A stretch of DNA of 64,000 bases from Silene conica (GCA_029255685.2 CM055313.2:48750079-48814078); one strand, 5' to 3'. Shown: positions 1 to 11,966, numbered from the stretch's first letter. The notes: a model not told the origin generated them from the sequence alone. Numbers and translations: made by a program.

Positions 1-3000
1 AAGCTTGTTGCGACATTCACGGATTATTGCTGTTCCATACGCATACATGCCGGGGTGACACAGGATAAGGTGCTGGCAATGATGTTCCTTTATTCATTGA
101 AGGATGTCGCGCGAGATTGGTACCGTTACCTTGATAGGGTAGCTGAGAAGGTTACAGATTGGACTTCCTTGGCATTGGCTTTCTACAGAAAATACTTTCC
201 TCTTGCAAAAGCCAATGACTTGAGAAGCCAAATCACTAACTTTCAACAAGGGCCGGATGAAGGATTTTGTGAAGCATGGAATCGGTTCAAGGATTTGGTC
301 CGTTCTATCCCCCACCATGGTTTTCATCAATGGTACTTATGTAACCAATTTTACAACGCCCTCTACGATGATTATAAGGTGATTCTTGATGCGGCCGCCA
401 ATGGAAGATTTCAGAACAACACCAACCATATGAAGGGTTGGAACACCATTGAAGACATGTCGGTGCATATGGCCACTTTTGGGAGTTCACGTGGGAATTC
501 GCGAAAGTTGAATGTGGAGATGGATAGAGTGTTGGCTCTTGAGACAACCGTTGAAGCCCGTTTTGAAAAGCTTGAGGCAACCCAGCTGAAGCTTGAAAGT
601 GCGAACCTAGTTACTACGGTTGACAACACGGGTGAGATTGCGGAGTTGAGAGAGCTTGTTCATGCTCTAACAAAACAGGTTTTAGAGATGGGAAAGGATC
701 AAATTGCTTCTATGAAGACTTTTGGAGATCAATTTATAATCATAGCCAACCAAACAACTAGCTCTCCAGCTAGTTGTGAAAGACCCATAGAGACGTTGAA
801 TGCTATAAATCTTAGGAGTGGTCGTGCTTATGAAGGACCAGCCCCTAAGGAGGACTCTGCTGAAGTTCAGGAAGAAGAAATTGATCCCGTGCACAGGTCA
901 GAAGGTCGACCGACCACTACAGAAGGTCGACCGACCACTACAGAAGGTCGACCGACCGAAATACCTGACGTGAGATCAGTTTCTGGAAAACAGAAAAAAT
1001 TCGATGATACAGCGTCTGGTCGACCGACCCCTATACCAGGTCGACCGACCAGTGTTCCTGAGCAAAACACAGTTTCTATTCCCGAAGCGCTGGATCCTTC
1101 CCTTATTCAAGGACTCACTAAGATATTACAGCTGAAAAAGCCACAGGTTGTTGATCCTATGGCTAATGTCATCTTTCCATATCCCGAAAGATTAAAAAAT
1201 TCAAAAGAGGATCGGAAACTCGGTAAGTTTTTGGAGATGGTGAAGAACCTTGAGGTAACCATCCCCTTCACTGATTTAATTACCCAGGTACCTTCTTATG
1301 CTAAATTCATGAAAGATATTTTGAGTCGTAAGAGGAATTTTCAGGACGAAGGTGTTGTTGCTTTTGTGGAGGAATGTTATGTTCTCTCACAAAATAATAT
1401 AGCACCCAAGTTAAAGGACCCAGGTAGTTTTTCTATCCCTTGTACCATAGGTAATCATATTATAGGGAAAGCCCTTTGTGATCTAGGGGCTAGTGTCAGT
1501 GTTATGCCTTATTCTGTTTGTGAAAGACTTAATTTAGGTAGACTTAAAGTCACCAATATTACCCTACAGATGGCTGATAGATTAACCCAAAGACCATTAG
1601 GGGTCTTAGAGGATGTCCCAGTTAGAGTGGGAAAGTTCTTTATTCCTGTTGATTTCGTTGTTTTAGACATTGTTGAGGATAGTCAAATACCTATTATTTT
1701 AGGTAGACCATTTTTACACACAGCTGGGGCTGTAATAGATGTCAAACGCAGGATCATTACTTTAGAGGTTGGAGATGACACTATCGAGTTTATTCTTGCC
1801 CATAAGGCAACTACTCCTACTGATGATACTTGTTGCTCCATTGATATTATAGACAGGAATGTTATCCTTAATTGGAGGGAATCCTTGACCAAGGATCCCT
1901 TAGATGATCTGACAGTTTTGGATAAGTGTAGCGGTAATCCAGCTGAGGATGCTGAAGAGCTGGATGTGATAGAAGCAGAGGAAGAGGAGTTTGAGCCTAC
2001 TGAAGAAGAGAATGAGAAGCTCATAAGCCTGGCTAATGCAAATCTGGTAAACATGTGCTATTCTATTAGTACTGATTCTGTTCAGGCCGTTGAGGTAAAG
2101 ATACCAGAGCGTAAGCCACTTCCTCCTAATCTTAAGTATGTTTTCTTAGATGATACTGAACAATACCCAGCGATTGTTAGCTCTAAACTTGACCCTAACC
2201 AACTTTCTGCCTTAATGACTGTTCTCAAAAAGAATAGGAAGGCTTTAGGTTATTCTTTGGATGACATTAAGGGCATAAGTCCTGATGTTTGCATGCATAG
2301 GATAGAGTTAGAGGAAGGGCAGAAGCCTTATAGATAGGGACAACGTAAATTGAATCCTAAGATGCAGGAGGTGGTTATGGCTGAGGTAATGAAACTTCTT
2401 GATGCAGGTATTATTTATTCAGTTGGCAACTCCAAGTGGGTTAGCCCAGTTCAGGTGGTTCCTAAGAAAGGAGGAACCACAGTGGTTAAAAATGATAAAA
2501 ATGAATTAATACCCACTAGAGTTGTAACTGGGTGGCGGATGTGCATTGATTATAGACAGTTAAACGCCGCCACCAAGAAAGACCATTTCCCCCTTCCTTT
2601 TATTGACCAAATGACTGAAAGACTGGCTTCTAATAAATTCTTCTATTTTTTAGATGGTTATTCAAGTTTTTTCCAGATTCCCATCCATCCTAATGATCAG
2701 AGTAAGACTACTTTTACTTGCCCACAAGGTGTTTTTGCATATCGCAGGATGCCTTTTGGGTTATGTAATGCTCCTGCTACCTTTCAAAGGTGTATGATGG
2801 GTATCTTTTCTGACTTTATAGAAAAAATCATGGAAGTATTTATGGATGATTTCTCTGTTTATGGTAACGCGTTTGATCAGTGCTTAGCTAATCTTGATAA
2901 AGTCTTGCAGCGATGTATTGATGTAAACCTTGTCTTAAACTGGGAAAAGTGTCCGTTTATGATTACTGAGGGGGTAGTGTTAGGGCATCTAATTTCTGAT

Positions 3001-3936
3001 AAAGGTATACATGTTGATAAAGCAAAAGTGCAGGTGATTGAACAATTACCCCCTCCTGTTAATGTTAAGAGGGTGAGAAGTTTCTTAGGACATGTAGGTT
3101 TTTACCGGCGTTTCATTAAGGACTTTTGTAAAATTGCTAAACCACTTACACAATTGCTCCTTAAAGATGTTGTCTTTAATTTTACTGATGAGTGTCTTTC
3201 AGCTTTTAACAGGTTGAAGGAAGCTTTGGTCTCAGCACCAATCATCCAGCCACCAGATTGGGATCTCCCATTTGAGATCATGTGCGATGCTAGTGACTAT
3301 GCTGTAGGTGCTGTGCTTGGCCAAAGAAAGAATCAGGCTCTTAATGCTATATACTATGCGAGCCGCACCCTAGATGAGACTCAAGTCAACTATTTCACCA
3401 CTGAGAAGGAGATGCTAGCTGTGATCTTTGCCTTAGAAAAATTCAGGTCATATTTAGTAGGTAATAAGGTAATTGTTTACACTGACCATGCAGCTTTGAA
3501 AGGTCTTTTCCAGAAGAAATATTCAAAGCCAAGGCTTTTAAGGTGGATACTCCTTCTCCAAGAGTTTGACATTGAGATTAGGGACAAGAAAGGCGCGGAA
3601 AACGTGGTAGCTGACCACCTATCTCGCCTTCAGCTGACTGATGGGGAAGACTCTTTACCTATTGATGATTCATTTCCCGATGAGAGTTTATTTATCATTA
3701 ATAGTTCAGGTTCTTATCCCCCTCCTTGGTATGCTGATTTTGCTAACTTTGCTGTCACAGGTAAAATCCCTCCTGAGTTGTCATGGCAACAAAAGAAAAG
3801 ATTTATGTTTGATGCAAAACAGTATTTTTGGGATGGACTCATCCGGAGATGCGTCCTCCAATGGGAGGTGAAGGACATTCTGGAAGCATGTCACTCTCCT
3901 TGTGGTTCGACCCTTGACTTATCCTATCTAGTTTAA
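1..3936 (+). pseudogene. Athila-like gag-pol, partial, with one in-frame TAG
   Basis: The frame is open from base 1, so the gag start lies upstream of the window. Gag is recognisable by its DWYRYL and FYRKYFP motifs. The protease active site DLGAS is encoded at 1480-1494. A TAG at 2335-2337 separates protease from reverse transcriptase, and the same frame then continues through RT (MCIDYRQLN, catalytic FMDD at 2839-2850) and RNase H (DAS at 3286-3294, then TDHAALKG). The integrase zinc-binding region begins with RRCV but breaks at CHSPCG around 3907, and the remaining codons to the stop at 3934-3936 do not look like integrase. In a working element this polyprotein would supply capsid, protease, RT and integrase. 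The TAG is one transition from CAG, so decay is the simplest reading, but its position between protease and RT is notable. Confidence 0.8.
904..1050 (+). repeat. GGTCGACCGACC motif cluster inside gag (GRPT repeats)
   Basis: Five copies of GGTCGACCGACC lie at 904, 925, 946, 1018 and 1039. The first three form a 21-bp tandem repeat. All are in the gag frame and encode Gly-Arg-Pro-Thr in a low-complexity linker between the nucleocapsid-like and protease regions. The same 12-mer, or its reverse form, recurs at 5295, 5367, 32216-32289, 32803-32915 and 35273-35701 in unrelated elements. Confidence 0.9.
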
Positions 3937-4189
3937 GCTGAGGTTTTATAAATCTTATCTTTGGCACCCCTCAACGACAGGTGTCAGGTAGGAAAACACT
4001 CTATTATCTATGGTCTATCTTATAGGAAGAAGGATGCTATGACCCCTATCATTGTAATATTATTGCTTCTGAAAAGAAGTATAAGGTCATCACCACTTCT
4101 CCTACTTTATTACCCACTCCTATACCTGTTTTTACACCTCCGCCCTAGATTGGGAGCAATATGGAGGATGTTTCTGTTTTGCCCAATGC
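3937..4189 (+). other. Unidentified segment left of the LINE insertion
   Basis: One frame reads through 4040-4199, broken by a single TAG, and continues in the same phase after the LINE at 4761. This was therefore one coding-like stretch before the LINE inserted. I recognise no family. It may belong to the Athila-like element or to older DNA beneath it. Confidence 0.35.
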
Positions 4190-4199
4190 AGGAATTGGT

Positions 4200-4760
4200 A
4201 TGGAATAGTATGGCATAATATGGTATGGAATAGATGGACTATCCCTAAGCACAGTCTGGTAGCTTGGCTACAACAACAAAATGGACTGAACACAAGAGAC
4301 AAACTCAGCAGACATGGTATTACCTCTGATATAGCATGCTGCCTATGTGCAAGAGATGTGGAAACTAGCAGCCATTTGTTTTGCCAATGTCCTTACAGTA
4401 GAAGAGTGTTCGAAGGGTTGAAAAGCTGGGCTCGTATAAACGTGGATAATACTTTGGAGGTGGCAAGCAGGAAGAGACTTAGGGGCACAAAACTTCAACG
4501 AGCAGTGAAGAATGGGGTGATAAATGCAGTTATATATCATACTTGGCACCAGAGAAACAAAAGTAGAATGGAACAAACTCTTTTGAGGGTGGATGTCCTT
4601 GTTACTAATATAAAACAGGACTTAAGTCGGTTTTACAAATCTAGAATACATTCTTTGTCTGACAAGGACAACTCCTTTTTACAAGGCTTGATCTGAGTCT
4701 ATCTTTGTATTTTGATACATTCCGATATATATATATACTTACCTTTTATCAAAAAAAAAA
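4200..4760 (+). mobile_element. 5'-truncated L1-type LINE tail
   Basis: This is the 3' end of a plant L1, ending in an A-run (4750-4760). It is flanked by a 10-bp target-site duplication AGGAATTGGT at 4190-4199 and 4761-4770. The tail before the poly(A) (ACTTACCTTTTATC) resembles the tails of LINE A and LINE B in this window, so all three probably belong to one family. Confidence 0.85.
4220..4696 (+). pseudogene. LINE ORF2 C-terminus (zf-RVT zinc-binding domain)
   Basis: It encodes about 158 aa of the ORF2 C-terminus, from WNRWTIPKH through the zinc-binding cluster (CCLCARD, then HLFCQCPYS) to a stop just before the poly(A). This domain follows the reverse transcriptase in plant L1 elements. 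No RT or endonuclease is present, as expected for a 5'-truncated insertion. The conceptual start is only the first in-frame ATG. Confidence 0.8.
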
Positions 4761-4770
4761 AGGAATTGGT

Positions 4771-5030
4771 GTGGCGAAGCCCATGGTAAAAGAGGTCGTT
4801 GTGCAAAGAGGTGGACTAGGGATCCTAAGCTATAAGGAGGATGAGGATCCGGACGTGGTTGATAAGGAGCACAAGAGAAGAAGAAAAGAAGAGAGAGAGA
4901 GAGAGAGACGTCTGTCGCATATGCTTTGCGACGGAGAGGAGACGTGTTTGGCCATCCAAACAAACACGGTGGAGATTACGGCATATAGCCAAAAGTCGTG
5001 GTCTGAAATTTTCCGCATCTTTAGCGGATA
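4771..5030 (+). other. Open frame continuing across the LINE insertion
   Basis: The sequence after the LINE continues the frame of the segment before it. It encodes a basic/acidic low-complexity stretch (KRRRKEERERERR) and then ends at 5028-5030. Family and function are not recognisable. Confidence 0.35.
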
Positions 5031-5699
5031 GTTGTTTCAGTTTTAAGCTCCTAAGTCAATTCTTTTTTGTTTTGTTGAGACTCTTTAATTTTGTTTGCTT
5101 TAAGCTTTAGAACAATTTCGTTTTTGTTTGCGTAGTAGAGACAGTTAGACTTGGTTCTGGAATTTTGCGCATATTTTGGGCGCATATATATTGATTTTCA
5201 GGTTTGGGGAAGAATAACTTGGTTAATACAAGTTATTTCCGAGGAAAATACCAAGTTATTTCCGAAGAAAAGAAGGACGCTGTACAGGAGAGACGGTCGA
5301 CCGACCAGCAACACCAGTCGTTCGACCAAATCCCTGCAGTTCAGAAATTCCTATAGTCTGCAGTTTGGTCGGTCGACTTGTCTACCTGTTACAGCATGTT
5401 CGTATTTTCCTTGGGAAGCATGCAAACGTCATAAGGTACTTCGAGTGGCACTGCTGGCCACCAAAACCTCCCTTGAAAATCCAATGAGTTTTTTCCTTTT
5501 CCCTTGGTTTTTATTTTCCTTGCATTTTCCTTTAATTTTATAAAAAAACCTTTGCTGAGGGTCGTACTGGTGACCCTGCTGATTCAGATAAAGTTATTTG
5601 GTCTTGTCTTTTCGATTCCCACGACGGGAAAAGGAAGAGTATTTTTGTTCATTTTCCCACCCCTCGATACTATCTGCGTCTGTTGGCCAACACTGTTTT
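5031..5699 (+). other. Non-coding part of the Athila-like element with motif copies
   Basis: No convincing coding region is visible. It contains GGTCGACCGACC at 5295-5306 and a variant, GGTCGGTCGACT, at 5367-5378. Athila elements normally carry long non-coding DNA 3' of pol, which fits. Confidence 0.4.
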
Positions 5700-6237
5700 T
5701 TAGCCGTAAAGAGTCTCAAAACGTCAACAAAATCGAGCTTTCGATTTTGTCGGGTTATCTTAACGTTAGGCGTTGGGGTTCTTTGTCTTATAACACTGCT
5801 TACTTGGTCGCCTCTCACTTTGTGACGGTTGGGGAGGGGATATCTTTGACCACCATTGTCTGTGGTGGGTTAGTCACTCGTTTGGCTAATCCCTTATTTT
5901 ACGGTTTCCCCGTTTTGAGGATGCCCTTCACCCTCTCTCACGCTACATGGACATGGCCTATGTCAAGTCCATGCATTGGGTGGACCGTCAGGGGTTTTGG
6001 AAGGTTGATACTTACACCAGTGATCGCATCCCCATCACAGACGCACCTCCCATGCTACCCTTTGATGACATTGAGGGGGAGGGGGGGCTAAACCTCTCTT
6101 TCCTTCCTACCGCCTCCCACTTAGGGGAGGGACCTCTAGAGCCTATAGAGAAGCTGCCCCTAGTGCCCACTACGCTGCACCTGGGACGGGATACCCCTCC
6201 GACTTCACTGCCCCACCTAACATTTGATGTTCAGTAG
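5700..6237 (+). pseudogene. Possible decayed Athila extra (env-like) ORF
   Basis: One frame encodes a segment with CGGLVTRLANP. About 30 codons later the apparent homology moves to another frame (AYVKSMHWVDRQGFWKVD) and runs to a TAG at 6235-6237. The GG(I/L)(I/V)TR(I/L)A pattern resembles the third ORF of Athila elements. A frameshift near 5905-5925 is needed to connect the two parts. The assignment is from memory of the family and is tentative. Confidence 0.4.
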
Positions 6238-6313
6238 TTAATGACAAGATGTTTGACCTCAAAAATGACTCCATAACGTCTAGTATGGACAGTATAAATA
6301 AATAATGTCAGTT

Positions 6314-6336
6314 CCCCCCCACCCCACCCCACCCCC
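6314..6336 (-). other. G-quadruplex-capable tract
   Basis: The plus strand reads C7 A C4 A C4 A C5. The minus strand therefore has four G-runs of at least four separated by single T bases, a strict G4 pattern. Short-loop G4 motifs occur in some plant LTR elements, and this one lies just after the Athila-like remnant. Confidence 0.7.
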
Positions 6337-6420
6337 TATCGGTCCTTCGTTCTGTGTTGGTCCTTTGAGGTATGTGACTCTCATGTCGTCTATGTTGTTC
6401 GATTGGTCTTTTTGCACTTA

Positions 6421-6488
6421 AGGCACCTAGAGCTCTCAAGCCCAGAATTACTCTACATTAAGACACCTAGAGCTCTCAAGCCCAGAAT
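6421..6488 (+). repeat. Direct repeat, two 28-bp copies 40 bp apart
   Basis: The block CACCTAGAGCTCTCAAG plus the following CCCAGAAT occurs at 6424-6448 and again at 6464-6488. The rest of 6240-6938 shows no coding region. It could be the 5' part of CACTA-1 or degenerate Athila sequence. Confidence 0.8.
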
Positions 6489-6938
6489 GGTCTGCCCTGA
6501 ACTGCATGCCCACCTATGCTAATCTGTTGCAACTGACCAGCACGCCCTCCAGCACCAAAACTAACCTACATTCAGAATAGAATGTTGAAAAGCTCCTGCC
6601 AGCAGCCCCTGAACATGCTACTGATCTGCTGCAAACAGTACCAGCATCATCATCCTCATATACTACACCCATTCTAACGTACTCTAGCCAAATAAAACGC
6701 TGAAAAGGCCAATGTCATATTCAAAACCATGTCATATTCAATGTGCATGAATACTTAAAATGCCTTTTTAAAACTCTAACTATAATGTAGTATGCCTGTC
6801 CTATGCCTTATAGCCCCCCTTACCCTTCTGCTATATTGACATTGAAAGAATAAATGCTCGAGTGTTTCTGTTTCTTGTTCACAGATTTCTCATTATTCTA
6901 ATAAATGTTATTTTTTTTAGCGGTTTATTGTGCTGGCT

Positions 6939-7640
6939 ATGGATAGGAGTTGGATGTATGGAAAGCGAAATTTCCATTTTCTAGAACGGGTTGATGAATT
7001 TATCACGCATGCTATTGCACATCAAAAACTACACGGGGATGAGAAGTCACTCATTTGTCCGTGTAGTGTATGTAAGAACCGGGTAAAGGTAAACTCTGAA
7101 ACTATGGGGGAGCATTTGCTAATGAAGGGGTTTAAGCCTGATTATCAAGTATGGATATGGCATGGAGAGAAAGACAATGACATGGTAAGTACCTCAAATG
7201 CTGTAAATGAGGCCAACAAATTTGATAATATGGATGAATTTGAGATGCATGGTTTGGATTTTAATAACATTCCGATTAATGTGGACAATGATAACGATGA
7301 TAGTCATGAAGAGGAAAACAACGTAGACGGTGAGAATATTGATAGAATGATGGATGATTTGGAAAAAGATTTCATACAATGTCCAGAAATTTTCCAATCG
7401 CTAGTTGATGATTCTAAAAAGCCATTATATCCAGGCTCCAAATTCTCCCGTTTATCAGCTGTGTTGAAATTGTATACCTTAAAAGCGGCGAATGGATGGA
7501 GTGATAAGAGTTTTACCACTTTAGTGCAACTTTTATCAGAAATGCTGCCAGAAGGTAATGAGGTTCCATCTAATACTTATAGATGTAAGAAAGTATTGTG
7601 TCCTTTGGTTGGACATCTTAATGCAGGTTGTTTTAAATTT
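6939..7640 (+). pseudogene. CACTA TNP2-type transposase, N-terminal fragment
   Basis: The ATG at 6939 gives MDRSWMYGKR, the usual opening of the plant transposase-associated domain. A zinc-like CPCSVCKN and HLLMKGFKPDYQVW follow. An acidic linker then leads to the start of the Tnp2 domain (LYPGSKFSRLSAVLKLYTLK, NGWSDKSF). The homology stops near 7640, in front of the subterminal repeats, so about three quarters of the enzyme is deleted. A 12-bp palindrome CCGAAATTTCGG lies just after the break at 7673-7684. The element could move only with transposase supplied in trans. Confidence 0.8.
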
Positions 7641-8244
7641 TTGGCGTTTTGCATATTTACGGGGAGGTGCTGCCGAAATTTCGGTAGCAAATTTTATATT
7701 TTTCTAAAATCGTAAAAATAATTTGCATCAGTTCTTACAACAAATGACGCAAATGGTAAATAGTAATTGCATCGTTTTTTATAAGGAAATGACGCAAATA
7801 CTAATTTAGTGGCCCTAAAATAGGTAACCAAATACATCGGTTTAAGACAAATTGACGCAAAAGGCAAGTACAAAAGCGTCAGTTTCTTAACATAACTGAC
7901 GCAAATACTACTCTAATGGCGCCAAAACAGGTAACTATATACATCAGTTTAAGCAAAACAGACGCAAAAGAGAAGCAAAAAACGTCAGTTCCTAAAGAGA
8001 AACTGACGCAAAAGTGAACTATTTGCGTCAGTTCCTACAGTATTTGCGTCGGTTCAGCTGAAACAACTGACGCAATTGCTATCTTATTTGCGTCTGTTTT
8101 ACGAAGGAACTGACGCAAATGGTTTGTTTTTGCGTTAATTTTAAAACTGATGTATCAAGAAACGCCCCCTTAATATACGTCAATATCAGAACCGACGCAA
8201 TTGATCATTTAGAACTGACGCAATAGGGGTTTTTTGTACTAGTG
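6939..8244 (+). mobile_element. CACTA-1, internally deleted CACTA (En/Spm) transposon, 3' part
   Basis: A transposase 5' fragment is followed directly by a subterminal region rich in GACGCAAAT/ATTTGCGTC words in both orientations (7720-8225), then by the terminus TTTTTTGTACTAGTG ending at 8244. Read inward, that end is CACTAGTACAAAAAA, a CACTA terminus. The next bases are TTA, a plausible 3-bp duplication, and the DNA beyond is copia-1 LTR. The 5' terminus is not identifiable here; it may lie upstream of the window, with the Athila-like element nested inside. Confidence 0.75.
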
Positions 8245-8567
8245 TTAAGGGTAATATTATTATTAATTCTGGTTTACTAATACAATTTTTCTAGTAACAA
8301 AACTTGTGTTGGTTTGAGATTGGGTCCTTGATACGTATCTTTTGGAGACGATTTTGTGTTAGATTGTTGTAAGGGTATTTTGGTTTTTGAAGACTCACAT
8401 AATAGGTGATTATTGAGTATAAACCTTCTAAAACCATTGTAAGGACATTCATCCACCTTATGTAATCATCATGCATGCATAAGATCATATTAAGTTTTAA
8501 GCCTAAACTTAAAGAAACAAAACTCACATTAGATATGAGTATAAAATCTGGAACTAGATTTCCAACA
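8245..8567 (+). repeat. Copia-1 5' LTR, 3' remnant
   Basis: It matches 21027-21080 plus 30968-31231 (the split 3' LTR) over its whole length and ends in TTTCCAACA. The upstream 960 bp or so of the LTR are missing, replaced by CACTA-1. Confidence 0.9.
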
Positions 8568-8569
8568 AG

Positions 8570-8581
8570 TGGTATCAGAGC
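8570..8581 (+). other. Primer-binding site for initiator tRNA-Met
   Basis: TGGTATCAGAGC starts two bases after the LTR end. It is the standard plant copia minus-strand priming site, complementary to the 3' end of initiator tRNA-Met. Confidence 0.95.
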
Positions 8582-11058
8582 ATTACGGTTGTTGCATGCA
8601 TGATCGGATTCATGTTTTATGTTAAACGGATTAACATACATATTTCGAAATTATTGTATTTATTATGATAAATCACAAAATAATTTTGCATGTTAAAATT
8701 TCTGTTTCTAAAATGGCTTTAGGACATAAAAATAATTTTATGGATTTTTATTGTTCATTTTATAATTATTTGTATATTTTTGTAGTTTAAATCGGTTTTA
8801 AACAACAATTAATGGGAAAAATAGTTAAACATAGTCTCTGGCCGAGATTTTTTGATATGTTCTCACATGTATATTTTATATATTGTATATAAATATTTGT
8901 AACAAATGAAGTTATTATGCATGGATTATGAATTTTATGAGATAAATAGTCATAATATGAGTTAAAAATGGGTATAGGAGGTTATATTTCAAATCTGACC
9001 TTAAAAATTTTATGAGTAGTCACATGCAATATATACAGTACCTATAAACATTTTCGGAAATATTGGACTTATTTTGCATGATTAATGATTTTTATAGTAA
9101 AAATCGCATTAATAGTGACTCAAATTTGACTTTAATAGTTATAGTTGGAATTTTGCCATAAAATTTTTACACAATGTCACATGCAACATTTATAGAATGT
9201 ATATAAATTTTGTGAATTTATTCTCAAGTTATGCATGATTTATGATTTTAATAGTTAAAATCGGCTAAATAATGACTTATTGTGTTAAAAATTGTTAATC
9301 TTAAGATTATGGCATAAACTTTTACCCATAGATGTCTTATATAATAGGAACATCAGATCTAAAAGTTGGATATCAAAAAGTTTCTGTTTTTCTGATTATT
9401 AATTTTATGAGTTAAATAGTTAATAATCGTAATTTATGAGTCATAAAATAAAATTTCGAGTATGGTCTGTAATTTTTGGTCGTTTCCAGATTCTAAAATA
9501 TATTTTAGGATGACTAAAAATTTATAGCAAGTTATTGCAAGTTTTTATAAATTAAATCGGATTTTTAACCATAAAAACGCCTATTATACGATTTATTTAA
9601 GAAATAAACTATATACTTTTGCATAAGACCATTTTATTAATTTCTGAAATTTTAGAAATTTCCAGAAAGTTTAAAAATTTTGAATTTTAAATTTCGAATT
9701 TTGTTGACTCATGTGGCCATTTTCCGTTTATTTTCCCGTAAATACAAGTAATAAATACAAGTAATTTATGAACAATAATGCAAAATCAAGTTGAATCATG
9801 ATCAAACATTAGTAGAGACTAAACATTGATTCCTAAAGTATGGTAGGATGATTAGCTTGGACATAAATGAGATTTATGTCATTTTGATGATTTTAATAGT
9901 TAAAGTCACGCATATCCGTAAAAACCGTAAACAAATATGAGATATTTGCTCCCATAAGGCGATTTGACATTTAAAATTGAGCATGTGCATACATATTTTA
10001 TTATTGCATTTTATTTAATGTGAATGTCATATTTGAATGTTATTTATATAATTTGGAATTAAGTAATTTTCTTAGTATGGCCTTAGTTTTAATCAATATT
10101 ACCCGTAATGAAAGGGAATATTGATTCGGTTGTAATTTATGTGATCTCGTATCACGGGTTTGTAATTTAATTTAAATTTCAGTTTTACAATAAAGTAGTT
10201 GTATTATTTTATTGTAATTTCGGAGATTCGAAAGACGGTGCCATACGGAAAAGAGTTCCGACAAGACGGTGTTTTCTTGGATGGCGTGCCTATGAAGTTC
10301 AAGGGACCATGGAGTTGGTTTCCGAATTTGTAATAGTTAGATAGTTTTTCTATTACTAGGAAGGCCATACTAGGATTTTATTGCTTTATTGCTTTTATTT
10401 TTGCATTATTTATATGTTTGCATGCATAGCCAAATCGCCATAAACATGCATATTAGTTTAAATCGTTAAAAACGGCTGTGTCAATTATAATTATCGAGTT
10501 CACCGATTTAATTCGCTTAAAGGAGATAGATAATAAATTGACAAGACCTCCATATTAAACAAAACAATTGAGAATTAGCCTTACCAAATAGTAGAACCCA
10601 TGAGCTTCTATTTCGTGGGGTGGTGCTAGTCCAGTGGGCAGTACGAACCTCATTACATAGGATAAGTGGGGCGATGAGGTGGCCGGATTCAGTCCAGCGG
10701 GCGGATCGCATCTCGATGCAATTGAAATTTGGTTTGTACTCAACGGAAGTGTAGAGGACCAGTGGTCAATGTGGTCTGGGCTAAGATGAATAAATAATGA
10801 GTTGTCATCAACCAAGAGTTTTATGGTAGAACCGGTTTATTTTAACCCACCAAACCATATCATTGGGTGGGAGTTCCAGTGGTTTACGATTTCGGTAGTA
10901 TGGGTTTGGGTCTTGGAATCATTTATAAAATTGGATAGAGGTCATTTTATAGATGCATCAACTTAGTAAAAATGTTTACAAGTTAAAATTAAAACGATTA
11001 ACATTTAATTCTTCATATGTTTAAATTTTGTAGTTAAGTCTTCAAATCAATATTAATC
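8582..11058 (+). other. Copia-1 untranslated leader
   Basis: About 2.5 kb of AT-rich, stop-dense sequence separates the primer site from gag. It is built partly from degenerate repeats of a module like GATTTTAATAGTTAAAATCG (around 8935, 9090, 9240, 9400, 9890). No coding region is seen. Confidence 0.7.
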
Positions 11059-11966
11059 ATGGCCACTTCCACTACTACAAGCACTTCATGGTTACGTTCC
11101 TTCATGGATCGTTGTAAGTTAGAAAAGAATTGGGCAAACTTTGCCGATTGGGATGCCCAACTGTTGTGGCGGCACAGGGTGATGGTAAGACCGAATACCT
11201 CATCGAAGAATCACCTCCTGAACCTGCAGCTAATGCCACCGCCGCAGCAAGGCGACCCTATGATACTTATCAAAAGGAGTCCGCGACAATCAAAAATGTT
11301 TTGATCTTCTCGATGGAGCCAGAACTCCAAAGGAGTGCCATAAAGATTGGCACGGCCTATGAGATCTACTCCAGGCTTCTGACAATGTTCTCGAAGGCTT
11401 CGAGAATTGTCCAATACGAGGCGGCATCGGCCTTCTTTGATCTCAACCTTAAGGAGGGGCAAAAGGTTAGCCCACATGTGCTCAAGTTAATTGAGCATGT
11501 AGAAACCCTAAGGTTGAATCAAGTGGACATTCCTAAGGAACTTGTGATTGATAGAATCCTCCACTCCTTGTCTAAGGTGAAAACTTATGTACAATTCCGG
11601 GTGAGTTTCAACATGAGGAACCAAGACATCTCTCTTGATGAATTGCACAATATGATCGTACAAGCAGAAAGGGACATGGGCAAAATTTTTTGTATCCCTA
11701 AGGATGTGCTCAACATTAATGTTAAGAGCAAAGGGAAGTTCAAAAAGAAGGGTAAGGCAAAAGGGAAGAAATCTTCCAAAAGTTCAACGAAAGTGTCTTC
11801 TGAGGCAAGCGCCTCAAATCCCAACAAAAGCCCTCATGATGGAGCTAAGTGCTTTTATTGCAATGGCAAAGGACATTGGAAGAGAAACTGTTCCAAGTAT
11901 CTCAGCGATCTCAAAGCTGGGAAAATTCTTCCAATTGGTACGATAACTATCCCAATTTTATGTTAA
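11059..11966 (+). pseudogene. Copia-1 gag (capsid plus zinc knuckle), frameshifted
   Basis: It starts at ATG 11059 with a region parallel to the intact copia-3 gag (SWLRSFMDR, NFADWD). A frameshift near 11160-11175 moves the homology to another frame, which then runs to the stop at 11964-11966. The second frame carries a capsid-like core (IKNVLIFSMEP, EGQKVSPHVL, DRILHSL), a lysine-rich tract and a CCHC knuckle (CFYCNGKGHWKRNC). The product would coat element RNA. Translation stops where the protease begins in copia-3, so the element was probably gag-only before the frameshift. Confidence 0.85.

Larger units (their letters stand above)
1..6239 (+). mobile_element. Athila-like Ty3/gypsy retrotransposon, truncated
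   Basis: The order is gag, aspartic protease, reverse transcriptase, RNase H and the start of integrase, followed by non-coding sequence and a decayed extra ORF. This order and the protein motifs fit the Athila lineage. The left end lies outside the window. Integrase stops abruptly near 3907 and no 3' LTR is recognisable before 6240, so the right boundary is approximate. A LINE tail at 4200-4760 is a later insertion. Confidence 0.7.
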
